Assembly: GCF_046297895.1 (NCBI RefSeq)
Contig: NZ_JBKBHC010000007.1
Span: 186,001-250,000 of the forward strand
DNA from: Ferrovibrio sp046297895
Lineage (GTDB): Bacteria > Pseudomonadota > Alphaproteobacteria > Ferrovibrionales > Ferrovibrionaceae
Direction: 5' to 3'
Length of the DNA stretch: 64,000 bases
Shown: in pieces, positions 20,238 to 28,003 of the stretch
Position numbering within the stretch: the stretch's first letter is position 1
Layout: every line of letters begins with the position of its first letter
Position numbers and translations under genes: made by a program
Notes under the pieces: model-generated
Told to the model about the DNA's origin: nothing
What the model saw: only the letters and a program-made list of their open reading frames with translations
Databases searched by the model: none

Positions 20238-21056
20238 TCAGCCTGCCGCCGCGACGGTGGAGCCCGCCGCGGTGCGCGCCACGGCCAGCACGATCCAGGT
20301 GGCGGCGCCCAGCACGAAGCTGAGCGCGGCGGCCATGGCGATGTTGGCCGAAAGCGTGAACTCGGTATAGATCACCATCGGCAGCACGTTGATCTTGGCC
20401 GCCAGGGTGAAGGCAGTGCCGAAGGCGCCGACTGCGGTGGCGAAACAGATCGCGCCGGCCGAGATGAAGGCGGGCTTGAGACCCGGGATGATCACGTCCA
20501 GCACCACGCGCCAGGGCGAGGCGCCCAGCGAACGCGCGGCCTCCTCCAGCTTCGGATCGAGTTTTTCTGCCGCGGCCATCACGGTCAGGATGGTGCGCGG
20601 GATGGAGAAATAGACATAGCCCATGAACAGGCCGGTCAGCGAATAGGCGAAGACCAGCTTGTCGCCGGTGAGGAATTCGGTGATCTGGCCGATCAGGCCC
20701 TGGCGGCCGGCTAGCATGATCACCATGAAGCCGATGACGACGCCGGGGAAGGCCAGCGGAAAGGTCAGCATGGCGACCAGCGCGGCGTTGCCGGGAAATT
20801 TGTGGCGCTGCAGGAACACGCCGGAAATGCCGCTGATCACCAGCGTGGCGAAGGTGGTGGCGGTGGCGACGCCCAGCGTAGCGATCAGGCTGTTGAGGTA
20901 ATTCTTGTCGGTCAGGATCGCGGCATAGGCGGACCAGCCGGTCTTGCCGCTGCCGCCGATGAAAAACAGCCGCGCCATCGGCAGCAGGAAAAACGCGGCG
21001 AAGAAGATGCCGGCCGGCAGCAGCAAAAAAATCAGGCGTTGGGTGTCGCGGCGCAT
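20238..21056 (-). CDS. ABC importer permease 1
   Basis: This 272-aa permease has six helices and the EAA loop KLEEAARSLGASPWRVVLDVIIPGLKPAFISA. I placed the start at the ATG at 21056 (RRDTQRLIFLLLPAG), after GGGAAGAG about 11 nt upstream. The frame is open another 82 codons, but that stretch is out-of-frame sequence of the binding-protein gene. A stem-loop (21083-21125) lies between this gene and the binding-protein gene and may lower permease expression relative to the binding protein. Confidence 0.92.
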   Translation of the reverse strand: MRRDTQRLIFLLLPAGIFFAAFFLLPMARLFFIGGSGKTGWSAYAAILTDKNYLNSLIATLGVATATTFATLVISGISGVFLQRHKFPGNAALVAMLTFPLAFPGVVIGFMVIMLAGRQGLIGQITEFLTGDKLVFAYSLTGLFMGYVYFSIPRTILTVMAAAEKLDPKLEEAARSLGASPWRVVLDVIIPGLKPAFISAGAICFATAVGAFGTAFTLAAKINVLPMVIYTEFTLSANIAMAAALSFVLGAATWIVLAVARTAAGSTVAAAG

Positions 21057-21082
21057 CGTGCGGTTGACTCTTCCCTTAACTG

Positions 21083-21125
21083 AAAAATGGGACCCCGGCT
21101 CGCTGTTGCGAGACCCGGGGCCCCA
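21083..21125 (-). terminator. Intercistronic hairpin with T-run (attenuator-like)
   Basis: A strong GC-rich stem-loop lies 9 bp after the binding-protein stop: arms at 21088-21103 and 21108-21125 with a 4-nt loop and one small bulge, followed on the minus strand by TTTTT. In binding-protein ABC operons such structures often cause partial termination or protect the upstream mRNA, giving excess binding protein. Confidence 0.6.
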
Positions 21126-21133
21126 TTCATGGC

Positions 21134-22144
21134 TCAGTTCACTTCGTTCTTGTAGCGCTCGACGATCTTGGCCTGCGCGGCGGCCAGCTTCTTCAGGTCC
21201 ACCGCCTTCGCGCGGGCGTATTCCGCGTCCGGCAGGAACTTGGCCTTGGCCTCGGCCGACAGCTTGTCGGCGAAGACCGGGCGCAGATAGGCATTGCCCC
21301 ACATCGCCTGGCTTTCATCCGACAGCACGAAGTCCAGCACCTTCTTGCCGTTCTCCGGGTTCGGGCCCTTGTTCACCAGACCCATCACATACGGGAAGAC
21401 CAGCGTGCCTTCCTTCGGGATCACGAACTGCACCGGGGCCTTGTCGGTATACTAGCCGCGATAGGCGTTGAAGTCGTAATCGAACAGGATCGGAATCTCG
21501 CCCGAGATCACACGAGCATAGGAGGTCTGCTTCGGCACGATCGGCTGGTTCTTGGCCAGATCCTTGAAGTACTTGATCGCCGGATCGAGGTTGTCGTATG
21601 TGCCGCCCAGCGCGAGGTTCACCGCCATCACGCCAAGCTGGCCCACGGCCGCCGAGGTGGGATCGAGATAACCGACCAGGCCCTTGTATTCCGGCTTCAA
21701 GAGGTCGGCCCAGCTCTGCGGCACCGGCTTGTTGCCCAGCGCGGCCTTGTTGACGAACAGGCCCAGCGTGCCGGAGTGGATGGTGAACCAGTTGCCATCG
21801 GCATCCTTCAGGTCGGCCGGGATCTTCTCCCAGTTCTTCGGCTTATACGGCGTCAGCACGCCGGCATCCTTGGCCGGATCGGCGGCGATGCCGCCCAGAT
21901 AGGTCACGTCGGCCACCGGGTTGGCCTTTTCGGCGATCAGGGCGGCGATGGCCTGGCCGGAATTCTTGTTGTCGGGCGGCACGCTGATGCCGAGGCGGCT
22001 CTGGATCGCCTTGAGCTGCGAGCCCCAGTCGGCCCATTCCGGCGGGCAGTTGTAGCAGATCGCCCGTTGCTGGGCGTTGGCATCGGCAATGCCGCCGAGC
22101 GCGGCGATGCCTAAGGCGGTAGCGAAAGCGAGACGTTTCAACAT
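21134..22144 (-). pseudogene. ABC importer substrate-binding protein, interrupted by an in-frame TAG
   Basis: The gene encodes a 336-codon periplasmic binding protein with signal peptide (LKRLAFATALGIAALGG...ANAQ). The frame is continuous and family-like throughout except for one TAG at 21452-21454 (minus strand), codon 231. The flanks read DYDFNAYRG-stop-YTDKAPVQFVIPKEG. The sequence after the stop (up to KIVERYKNEVN) is the expected C-terminal lobe, so this is a single nonsense change, not a boundary between genes. It could be a real mutation, a strain polymorphism or a sequencing error. AGGAGGGG, inside the end of the DeoR gene, precedes the ATG. The other genes of the operon look intact. 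It belongs to the Fe/polyamine/phosphonate-type solute-binding family. Confidence 0.87.
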
Positions 22145-22148
22145 GGGG

Positions 22149-22973
22149 TCAGCCCCTCCTGCCAGTTTGGGTGGTTACGGTGTGGTTTGCTGCTGCGGTG
22201 GAAACGGCGTCATCGGACCAGACGACGAGGCGCACGCCGGCATCGCGCAACTGCGCGGCGATGGCGGCCGGCACCGGGCGGTCGGTGAACACCGCGCTCG
22301 CCTCGGTGATCCGGCCGCCGCGCATGGTGGCGCCGCGGCCGAATTTGGAATGGTCCAGCACCAGGAAGCGCTGGCGGCAATGGCGCGCCAGTTCGCTGCG
22401 CATGGTGATCTCGTCGGCGCTGAAATCCAGCAGCGTGCCGTCGTCAGCCACGCCGCCCACGCCATAGATGCCGATATCGACGGCAAAGCGACTGAAGAAG
22501 CCATGCGCCTCGCCGGCCACCACGTCGCGGTCCAGGTTGCGCAGGCGTCCGCCGGCGATGGTGATCTCGCAGGATGGATTGCGGCTGAGCGCCAGCGCGG
22601 CATTCAGGTTGTTGGTCATCACGCGCAGGCCGGGATGATCGGTGAGTGCGAGTGCGCATTGCTCGGGCGTGGTGCCGATGCCGAGGAACAGCGAGGCGCC
22701 CTCGGCCACCTCGCGCGCCACCAATTGCGCGATGCGGCGCTTGGCCTCGATGTTCAGTACCTGGCGCGCGGGATAGGCCAGGTTCTCGCCCTCGGGCGGC
22801 AGTTCGACGCCGCCATGCTTCCGCCGCAGCAGGCCGCGGTCGCACAGCAGGTTCACATCGCGGCGGATGGTCTGGGGGGTGACGCCGAACTGGATCGCCA
22901 GGGCGTCGATGGCCTGGAAGCCCTCGCTACGGACAAGCTCCACAATGGCGCGCGCGCGGTCTTCCGCCAGCAT
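22149..22973 (-). CDS. DeoR/GlpR-family transcriptional regulator
   Basis: This 274-aa repressor-type protein has an N-terminal DeoR HTH (ARAIVELVRSEGFQAIDALAIQFGVTPQTIRRDVNLLCDRGLLRRKHGGV) and a sugar-phosphate-sensing DeoR C-domain (SLFLGIGTTPEQCA, MTNNLNAALALS, GGRLR). I chose the ATG at 22973 because the HTH begins a few residues later; in-frame starts up to 23063 would place coding sequence across two operator-like palindromes. It is the first gene of the operon, 4 bp before the binding protein. Members of this family respond to phosphorylated sugars or glycerol 3-phosphate, fitting a GpdQ product as inducer. Confidence 0.9.
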   Translation of the reverse strand: MLAEDRARAIVELVRSEGFQAIDALAIQFGVTPQTIRRDVNLLCDRGLLRRKHGGVELPPEGENLAYPARQVLNIEAKRRIAQLVAREVAEGASLFLGIGTTPEQCALALTDHPGLRVMTNNLNAALALSRNPSCEITIAGGRLRNLDRDVVAGEAHGFFSRFAVDIGIYGVGGVADDGTLLDFSADEITMRSELARHCRQRFLVLDHSKFGRGATMRGGRITEASAVFTDRPVPAAIAAQLRDAGVRLVVWSDDAVSTAAANHTVTTQTGRRG

Positions 22974-23013
22974 CCCGGTCCCCGAAATCGTTTCCTGTCC
23001 CAATCGGCGCATC

Positions 23014-23071
23014 ATGTTCAAATGAACATTGAAGGCCGTTCTTTTCGTTGAGATGACTTTCACATGAAAGT
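23014..23071 (-). promoter_or_regulatory. Twin operator-like palindromes in front of the DeoR operon
   Basis: Two 16-bp palindromes share the core TTCAnATGAA: arms ATGTTCA/TGAACAT around AA at 23014-23029, and ACTTTCA/TGAAAGT around CA at 23056-23071. Their centres are 42 bp apart, close to four DNA turns, so both face the same side of the helix. They lie 41-98 bp upstream of the chosen DeoR start and are the natural candidates for autoregulation of the whole operon. Confidence 0.55.
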
Positions 23072-23138
23072 TTCATGACGTCAAACGAACAGCATAGAGA
23101 AGTATGCTGATCAAAATTATAAATTAAATATCAATAAG

Positions 23139-23327
23139 TTAGCGGATTTGACGTAGGGCGAGACCCAGGCAGACGGCCCAGCCGATCACAGTCCAGCCCA
23201 CCGCCAGGTTGGCCAGCAGGATCTTCCGCCGCCAGGGATGGGCCCGCCGCCAGGCCAGCAGGCTGGGCAGGAAATAGACGGCAGCCAGCAGCAGCAGGCC
23301 GACAAGGGTGGGGAAACCGGCGCCCAT
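23139..23327 (-). CDS. Superinfection-immunity-type small membrane protein
   Basis: This 62-aa protein has two membrane helices and the pattern of the Imm_superinfect family (named for phage T4 Imm): YFLPSLLAW-RR...RRKILLANLAVGWTVIGWAVCLGLAL. Family members are widespread in bacterial chromosomes, usually without phage context, and most are untested. I chose the ATG at 23327; the frame opens 23 codons earlier without a Shine-Dalgarno. No phage genes lie nearby, so an anti-phage role is not supported by context. Confidence 0.68.
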   Translation of the reverse strand: MGAGFPTLVGLLLLAAVYFLPSLLAWRRAHPWRRKILLANLAVGWTVIGWAVCLGLALRQIR

Positions 23328-23467
23328 GATGGAGCGGCAGAGTAGCGACCGGCTGTCATCCTGCCTACGGTCCGGGCCGTCCCAAAACCGGGTCAAACCA
23401 TTGGCGGCAGGACGGATTTGGCTATAGTCCGGGGCACTCGTTTTCGCGTCAGGCAGGGGATCGCGTC

Positions 23468-24433
23468 ATGTCGCTGCGCAACAAGCTCGTCACCGTATTC
23501 GGCGGCTCCGGTTTCGTCGGCCGCTATATCGTGCAGAAGCTGGCCCAGCAGGGCGCCCGCGTGCGCGTCGCCATCCGCCGGCCCGACGAGGGCCTGTTCC
23601 TCAAGCCCATGGGCGCGGTCGGCCAGATCGACATCGTGCAGGCCAATATCCGCATGCCGATATCGGTGCAGCAGGCCGTCAAGGACGCCGATATCGTGAT
23701 CAACTGCGTCGGCATCCTCTATCAGAGCGGCGCGCAGAAATTCGCCGCCGTGCAGGCGCGCGGCGCCGAAGTGATCGCGCTGTGCGCCAAGGAAGCCGGC
23801 GTGCAGCAGATGCTGCATGTCTCGGCCATCGGCGCCGATCCCGAAAGCAGCTCGGCCTACGCGCGCAGCAAGGCCGAGGGCGAGGCCGGCATCCGCCGCC
23901 ACATGCCGCAGGCGATCATCCTGCGGCCCAGCATCGTGTTCGGCCCGGAAGACGATTTCTTCAACCGCTTCGCGGCGCTGGCCAGCATCTCGCCGGCCCT
24001 GCCGCTGGTCGATGGCGGCCACACGAAGATGCAGCCGGTTCATGTCGGCGACGTGGCCGAGGCCGCGATCCGCGCGCTGCTCGATCCGGCCGCCGCCGGC
24101 CAGACCTATGAACTGGGCGGGCCGAAGGTCTACAGCTTCCGCGAATTGCTGGAACTCACGCTGGCCGCGATCCACAAGAAGCGCCTGCTGCTGCCCGTGC
24201 CCGGCGCGCTGCTCAAGCCCGCCGCCTTCTTCATGGAACTGCAGCCGCTCTTCGCGCCGCCAATCACGCGCGACCAGATCGAGCTGCTGAAAGCCGACAA
24301 CGTGGTGGCACCCAATGCCAGGGGCCTGAAGGATCTGGGCATCGACGTGCCGGTGCCGGTGGAAGGCACCATCGAGTCCTATCTCTTCCGCTTCCGCCGC
24401 GGCGGCGGCAAGTTCGAGCCGCGCTTCAGCTGA
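23468..24433 (+). CDS. Complex I NDUFA9-like NAD(P)-binding protein
   Basis: This 321-aa atypical short-chain dehydrogenase/epimerase starts with the Rossmann motif VTVFGGSGFVGRYIVQKL. It contains ADIVINCVGILYQSG and HVSAIGADPESSSAYARSKAEGE, with a YxxxK-like pair. It matches the alphaproteobacterial relatives of the mitochondrial complex I accessory subunit NDUFA9, which bind NADP(H) without clear catalysis. AGGGGAT lies about 7 nt before the ATG. A strong terminator follows, so the gene is probably monocistronic. Confidence 0.9.
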   Translation: MSLRNKLVTVFGGSGFVGRYIVQKLAQQGARVRVAIRRPDEGLFLKPMGAVGQIDIVQANIRMPISVQQAVKDADIVINCVGILYQSGAQKFAAVQARGAEVIALCAKEAGVQQMLHVSAIGADPESSSAYARSKAEGEAGIRRHMPQAIILRPSIVFGPEDDFFNRFAALASISPALPLVDGGHTKMQPVHVGDVAEAAIRALLDPAAAGQTYELGGPKVYSFRELLELTLAAIHKKRLLLPVPGALLKPAAFFMELQPLFAPPITRDQIELLKADNVVAPNARGLKDLGIDVPVPVEGTIESYLFRFRRGGGKFEPRFS

Positions 24434-24454
24434 TCGCGGCAGCAAAACATGACA

Positions 24455-24482
24455 GGCCGGGCGCCAGCGCCCGGCCTTTTTT
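24455..24482 (+). terminator. Rho-independent terminator of the NDUFA9-like gene
   Basis: A 10-bp perfect stem GGCCGGGCGC/GCGCCCGGCC with a tight CA loop (a 9-bp stem with a CCAG tetraloop is equivalent) is followed by six T residues, 22 bp after the stop codon. Confidence 0.9.
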
Positions 24483-24500
24483 CATGTCCGATGCCTTTGC

Positions 24501-25991
24501 CTACTGACCCTGGCCGAGCGAGAAGCCCGGCACGCCGTCGAAGGTGTAAAGCTGCTCGGTCTTGATGAAATCAAGCCCCTGCTGTGTCAGCAGACGCAGG
24601 ATCTCCACCACCATGGCCCTGTTGAACTGCTTGCCCGCGCCGGCCATGAACCGGCAGCGCCAGTGATCGGTGCAGAAGGTTTCCGGTAATCCGTCCGGCC
24701 AGACCTTGATGCCGCGGTTGGTGATCATGGTCAGTTCGAACAATCCGTTTTCGGCGGTCTTCAGGGCTGCTGCCAGTTCCGCAACCGGTGTTTCGGCATT
24801 GATGAAGATATCGATGCCGACAAGGTCCTTCTTGGCTTTTTTGCGTTTATGGGCCGGCCAGACAATCACCGGCGGCGTATCGGCCGCATAGGAAACCGGC
24901 GTCAGGATTTTGGGCGCCTGTCCCAGCCGGGCGATCACCGCCTCTGCGAAAGCGGCAGTGCCGACCTTCTGCACGGAATGACCGGGCCGGAAGATGTCCG
25001 CCGTATGGATGCCGGCCTCGATGGTTGCCAGCCATGCGTTATGCACTTTTTCCGCAACCTCGCGCTGGCCGATATGGACCAGCATCATCACGCCGGCCAG
25101 CAGAAGGCCGGAGGGATTGGCAATATCCTGCCCGGCGATATCCGGGGCCGAACCATGAATGGCCTCGAACATCGCGCCGTGCTCGCCGATATTGGCCGAT
25201 GGCGCCAGGCCGACCGATCCGGTGATCTGCGCGGCCACGTCGCTCAGGATGTCGCCATACAGGTTGGGCATCACGATCACATCGAAGACATGCGGCGTGT
25301 CGGCCAGCCGCGCCGCACCGATATCGACGATCATGTGGTCGCTGGCGATGTCGGGATACTCGGCGGCGATCTCGTCGAACACCCGATGGAACAGGCCATC
25401 GGTCAGCTTCATGATGTTGTCCTTGGTGAAGCACGTCACCTTCCTGCGGCCATGTGCCCGCGCGTAATCGAAGGCATAGCGCACGATCCGCTCGCAGCCC
25501 GGCCGCGAGATCAGCTTCAGGCATTGATAAACCTCGTCGGTCTGCCGGTGCTCGATGCCGGCATAGAGGTCTTCCTCGTTCTCGCGCACGATCACCACAT
25601 CCATCTCCGGGTGGCGCGTGGCGATCGCCGGGGCATGGGCGATGCAGGGCCGCACATTGGCGAGCAGGCCGAGCGCCTTGCGCACCGTCACGTTCAGGCT
25701 CTTGTAGCCGCCGCCCTGCGGCGTCGTGACCGGGCCCTTGTAGAAGACGCGGGTGCGCCGCAGGCTGTCCCAGGCGCTGGCAGGGATGCCCGAGGTTTCG
25801 CCGGCCAGATACACCGCCTTGCCGATCTCGATCGGCTCCAGCGCGATATTCGCGCCGGCGGCCAGCAGCACCTTCAGGCTGGCCTGCATGATTTCGGGCC
25901 CGATCCCGTCGCCGGGGGCGACCGTGACGGGAACCGGAACGGGGCTGGCCTGGGCCAGGATCTGCTTGGGTTTTTGCAACTGGATAGTCAT
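24501..25991 (-). CDS. icd: Isocitrate dehydrogenase (alphaproteobacterial/Thermus-length type)
   Basis: This 496-aa protein is a dimeric-type isocitrate dehydrogenase that converts isocitrate to 2-oxoglutarate in the TCA cycle. It shows APGDGIGPEIM near the start, the substrate-binding NVTVRKALGLLANVRPC, the catalytic ENEEDLYAGIEH and the metal-binding region MPNLYGDILSDVAAQITGSVGLAPSANIGE. A ~140-aa C-terminal extension (from about 350) matches the 496-aa Thermus and alphaproteobacterial forms. I chose the ATG at 25991; the frame is open 100 codons further upstream, but that overlaps the divergent LysR gene. Cofactor preference (probably NADP) is inferred from the family. Confidence 0.95.
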   Translation of the reverse strand: MTIQLQKPKQILAQASPVPVPVTVAPGDGIGPEIMQASLKVLLAAGANIALEPIEIGKAVYLAGETSGIPASAWDSLRRTRVFYKGPVTTPQGGGYKSLNVTVRKALGLLANVRPCIAHAPAIATRHPEMDVVIVRENEEDLYAGIEHRQTDEVYQCLKLISRPGCERIVRYAFDYARAHGRRKVTCFTKDNIMKLTDGLFHRVFDEIAAEYPDIASDHMIVDIGAARLADTPHVFDVIVMPNLYGDILSDVAAQITGSVGLAPSANIGEHGAMFEAIHGSAPDIAGQDIANPSGLLLAGVMMLVHIGQREVAEKVHNAWLATIEAGIHTADIFRPGHSVQKVGTAAFAEAVIARLGQAPKILTPVSYAADTPPVIVWPAHKRKKAKKDLVGIDIFINAETPVAELAAALKTAENGLFELTMITNRGIKVWPDGLPETFCTDHWRCRFMAGAGKQFNRAMVVEILRLLTQQGLDFIKTEQLYTFDGVPGFSLGQGQ

Positions 25992-26121
25992 GGCATTGCT
26001 CCTGCGCTGGTGCCTGGGGTGTGCCTTGCGGTGACGGAGCGGCAGCCTATCGAAGCGACAATCATTGTTGAAATTGATAGTAAAAAGATTAACTATTGAG
26101 AAAATTGATATTAAGGTAGCC
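25992..26121. promoter_or_regulatory. Divergent icd / LysR control region
   Basis: This 130-bp AT-rich stretch separates two divergent genes. It contains repeated ATTGAT-type elements (TTGTTGAAATTGATAGT near 26064-26080 and TTGAGAAAATTGATAT near 26096-26111) that could be half-sites for the LysR-family protein, which usually regulates its divergent neighbour. Confidence 0.35.
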
Positions 26122-26994
26122 ATGGCCCTGCCGGCGCACATAGATCCCGAATTGCTGCGCGCCTTCGTCGCCGTCGTCGAATGCGGCGGCTTTTCGCAGG
26201 CGGCGGAACGGCTGCTGCGCGGCCAGTCCGCCGTGTCGCTGCAGATCAAGCGGCTGGAGGAACGGCTGGGTGTGCGTCTGCTCGACCGCAATCCGCGCCG
26301 GGTGGTGCTGACCAGCGAAGGAGAGCTGATCCTCGATCACGCGCGGCGGATTCTCAGCCTGAACGACGAACTGGTCGCGCGCCTGCGCGAGCCAGAACTC
26401 TCCGGCCTGGTGCGGCTCGGCGCGCCGGAGGATTTCGCCACCAGCCATCTGCCCAACGTGCTGGCGCGCTTTTCGCGCAGTCATCCGAGGGTGGCGCTGG
26501 AAGTCACCTGCGAACTGACGCTGGAACTGCTCGAGCGCTTTCATGCCGGCGGCCTCGATCTGGCGCTGGTGAAACGCGAGCCGATGGGACATCTCGGCGG
26601 CGTGCGGGTGTGGCGCGAACCGCTGGTGTGGGTGGCGGCCAGCCGCGCGGTTGCCGAATCCGCCGATCCCCTGCCGCTCGTGGTCTCGCCGCGGCCCTGC
26701 GTCTACCGCAAGCGCGCCACCGACGCCCTCGATTCAGAAGGCCGCGCCTGGCGCATCGCCTATACCTGCGGCTCGCTCACCGGCAATCACGCCGCGGTGC
26801 GCGCCGGCCTTGGCCTCACCGTTCTACCCAAGGCCATGGTGCCGACGAACCTGACGGTCCTCAATGACGAAATGATCGGGCTGCCGGTGCTGGCCGACAC
26901 CGAAATCGCACTGATCGCCGCGCCCCAGCTCTCCGCGCCGGCCGAACGGCTGCGCGATTACATCATCCGCGAGCTGGAGCACGGCACGCAGTAA
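26122..26994 (+). CDS. LysR-family transcriptional regulator
   Basis: This 290-aa LysR regulator has a winged HTH at residues 10-65 (LLRAFVAVVECGGFSQAAERLLRGQSAVSLQIKRLEERLGVRLLDRNPRRVVLT) and a periplasmic-binding-protein-like effector domain. I chose the ATG at 26122, preceded by AAGG, over a TTG at 26065 that would extend into the AT-rich promoter. It diverges from isocitrate dehydrogenase, so control of icd is a reasonable inference. It ends 8 bp before the convergent LytTR gene. Confidence 0.9.
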   Translation: MALPAHIDPELLRAFVAVVECGGFSQAAERLLRGQSAVSLQIKRLEERLGVRLLDRNPRRVVLTSEGELILDHARRILSLNDELVARLREPELSGLVRLGAPEDFATSHLPNVLARFSRSHPRVALEVTCELTLELLERFHAGGLDLALVKREPMGHLGGVRVWREPLVWVAASRAVAESADPLPLVVSPRPCVYRKRATDALDSEGRAWRIAYTCGSLTGNHAAVRAGLGLTVLPKAMVPTNLTVLNDEMIGLPVLADTEIALIAAPQLSAPAERLRDYIIRELEHGTQ

Positions 26995-27001
26995 GAATTG
27001 A

Positions 27002-27895
27002 TCATCCGGCCTGCAGCAGCGCATCGCGCCAGCGCCGGCCGCCGGCGATCTGGCGGCCGTCGTCCAGCGTCACGGTGAAATCGCCGCTGTCGTTGCTGGT
27101 GATGTCGCGCACGCGGTGGCGGTTGACCAGCCGCGAGCGGTGGATGCGCACGAAGCCCTGATCCGCCAGTTGCTCTTCCAGCGCCGCGAGCGTCTGCCGC
27201 TGCAGCCAGCTCCGGCCGGCCAGATGCAGCTCGACATAATTGCCGGCCGCTTCCGCCCACAGGATCTCGGCGGGATCGAGCCACACGCGCCGCGCACCGT
27301 CGCGGATTTCCAGCCGGCGCGGCGCGGCAACCCGGGCCGGCGATTCGACAACCGTCGCCGGTTTGCGCAGGGCCGCCGCCAGTAGCCAGGCGCCAATGGC
27401 CATCGCGGCATAGGCCAGCGCATCCTTGCGGCCTTCATAGATCAGGCCGGTGGTCAGCGGGTCTTCGCCCAGGTCGTATGAGCCGCCGAGCAGCGGATAG
27501 ATCGCCAGGCGCAGCAGGGTCATGCCGCCGATGTGAACGATGCCGAAGGCGGCCATGCCGGCGGCATGGCCCAGCAGCACGCGCGGCCAGCCGATGCGGC
27601 GCGGGTCCAGCCGCGCCGTCCAGGCGAAGACCACGGGCGTGACGGCAAAGACAATGACGATGCTGGTCAGTTCGTTGACGACGATGTGCCACAACGGCAG
27701 CGCCAGGCCGACGCGGCCGGCCTCGATCCAGTAGGACGAACCGACCAGGGCGGCCACGGCGAGCAGGATGCCGGCATAGGCGATCCACATCCAGGCCGGA
27801 AACCGGAAAACATGGATTTCCGGCATTGCATCCAGCGCGCCATGCGTCCCGCCGTTCATCCCTGGCGGCCCGCCATTGGTCACCGGCGCGGTCAT
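27002..27895 (-). CDS. Membrane-bound LytTR-domain regulator
   Basis: This 297-aa protein has four or five membrane helices (about residues 35-175) followed by a C-terminal LytTR DNA-binding domain (WLDPAEILWAEAAGNYVELHLAGR, LADQGFVRIHRSRLVNRHRVRDI). It therefore resembles one-component membrane regulators of the LytTR class rather than a phosphorelay response regulator: no receiver domain is present. It is divergent from the acyltransferase-3 gene at 28004, the probable target. The signal is unknown. Confidence 0.92.
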   Translation of the reverse strand: MTAPVTNGGPPGMNGGTHGALDAMPEIHVFRFPAWMWIAYAGILLAVAALVGSSYWIEAGRVGLALPLWHIVVNELTSIVIVFAVTPVVFAWTARLDPRRIGWPRVLLGHAAGMAAFGIVHIGGMTLLRLAIYPLLGGSYDLGEDPLTTGLIYEGRKDALAYAAMAIGAWLLAAALRKPATVVESPARVAAPRRLEIRDGARRVWLDPAEILWAEAAGNYVELHLAGRSWLQRQTLAALEEQLADQGFVRIHRSRLVNRHRVRDITSNDSGDFTVTLDDGRQIAGGRRWRDALLQAG

Positions 27896-28003
27896 GGCCG
27901 GGCGCCGCTCATGGCAGCCAGCCTTCCATCCGCCCCGGCGCCGTTTGCATCGCCGGTGCCCTGTGACAGACCGGGCGGCGTTTGAATGCTGCTGGAGTTT
28001 TTG

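Noticed and set aside
21134..21433. A separate 99-aa gene downstream of the binding protein
   Set aside because: It is the C-terminal lobe of the same binding protein in the same frame, separated only by one TAG.
23139..23327. Phage-defence locus around the superinfection-immunity-like gene
   Set aside because: The family is common outside phage contexts and no defence or phage genes are nearby.
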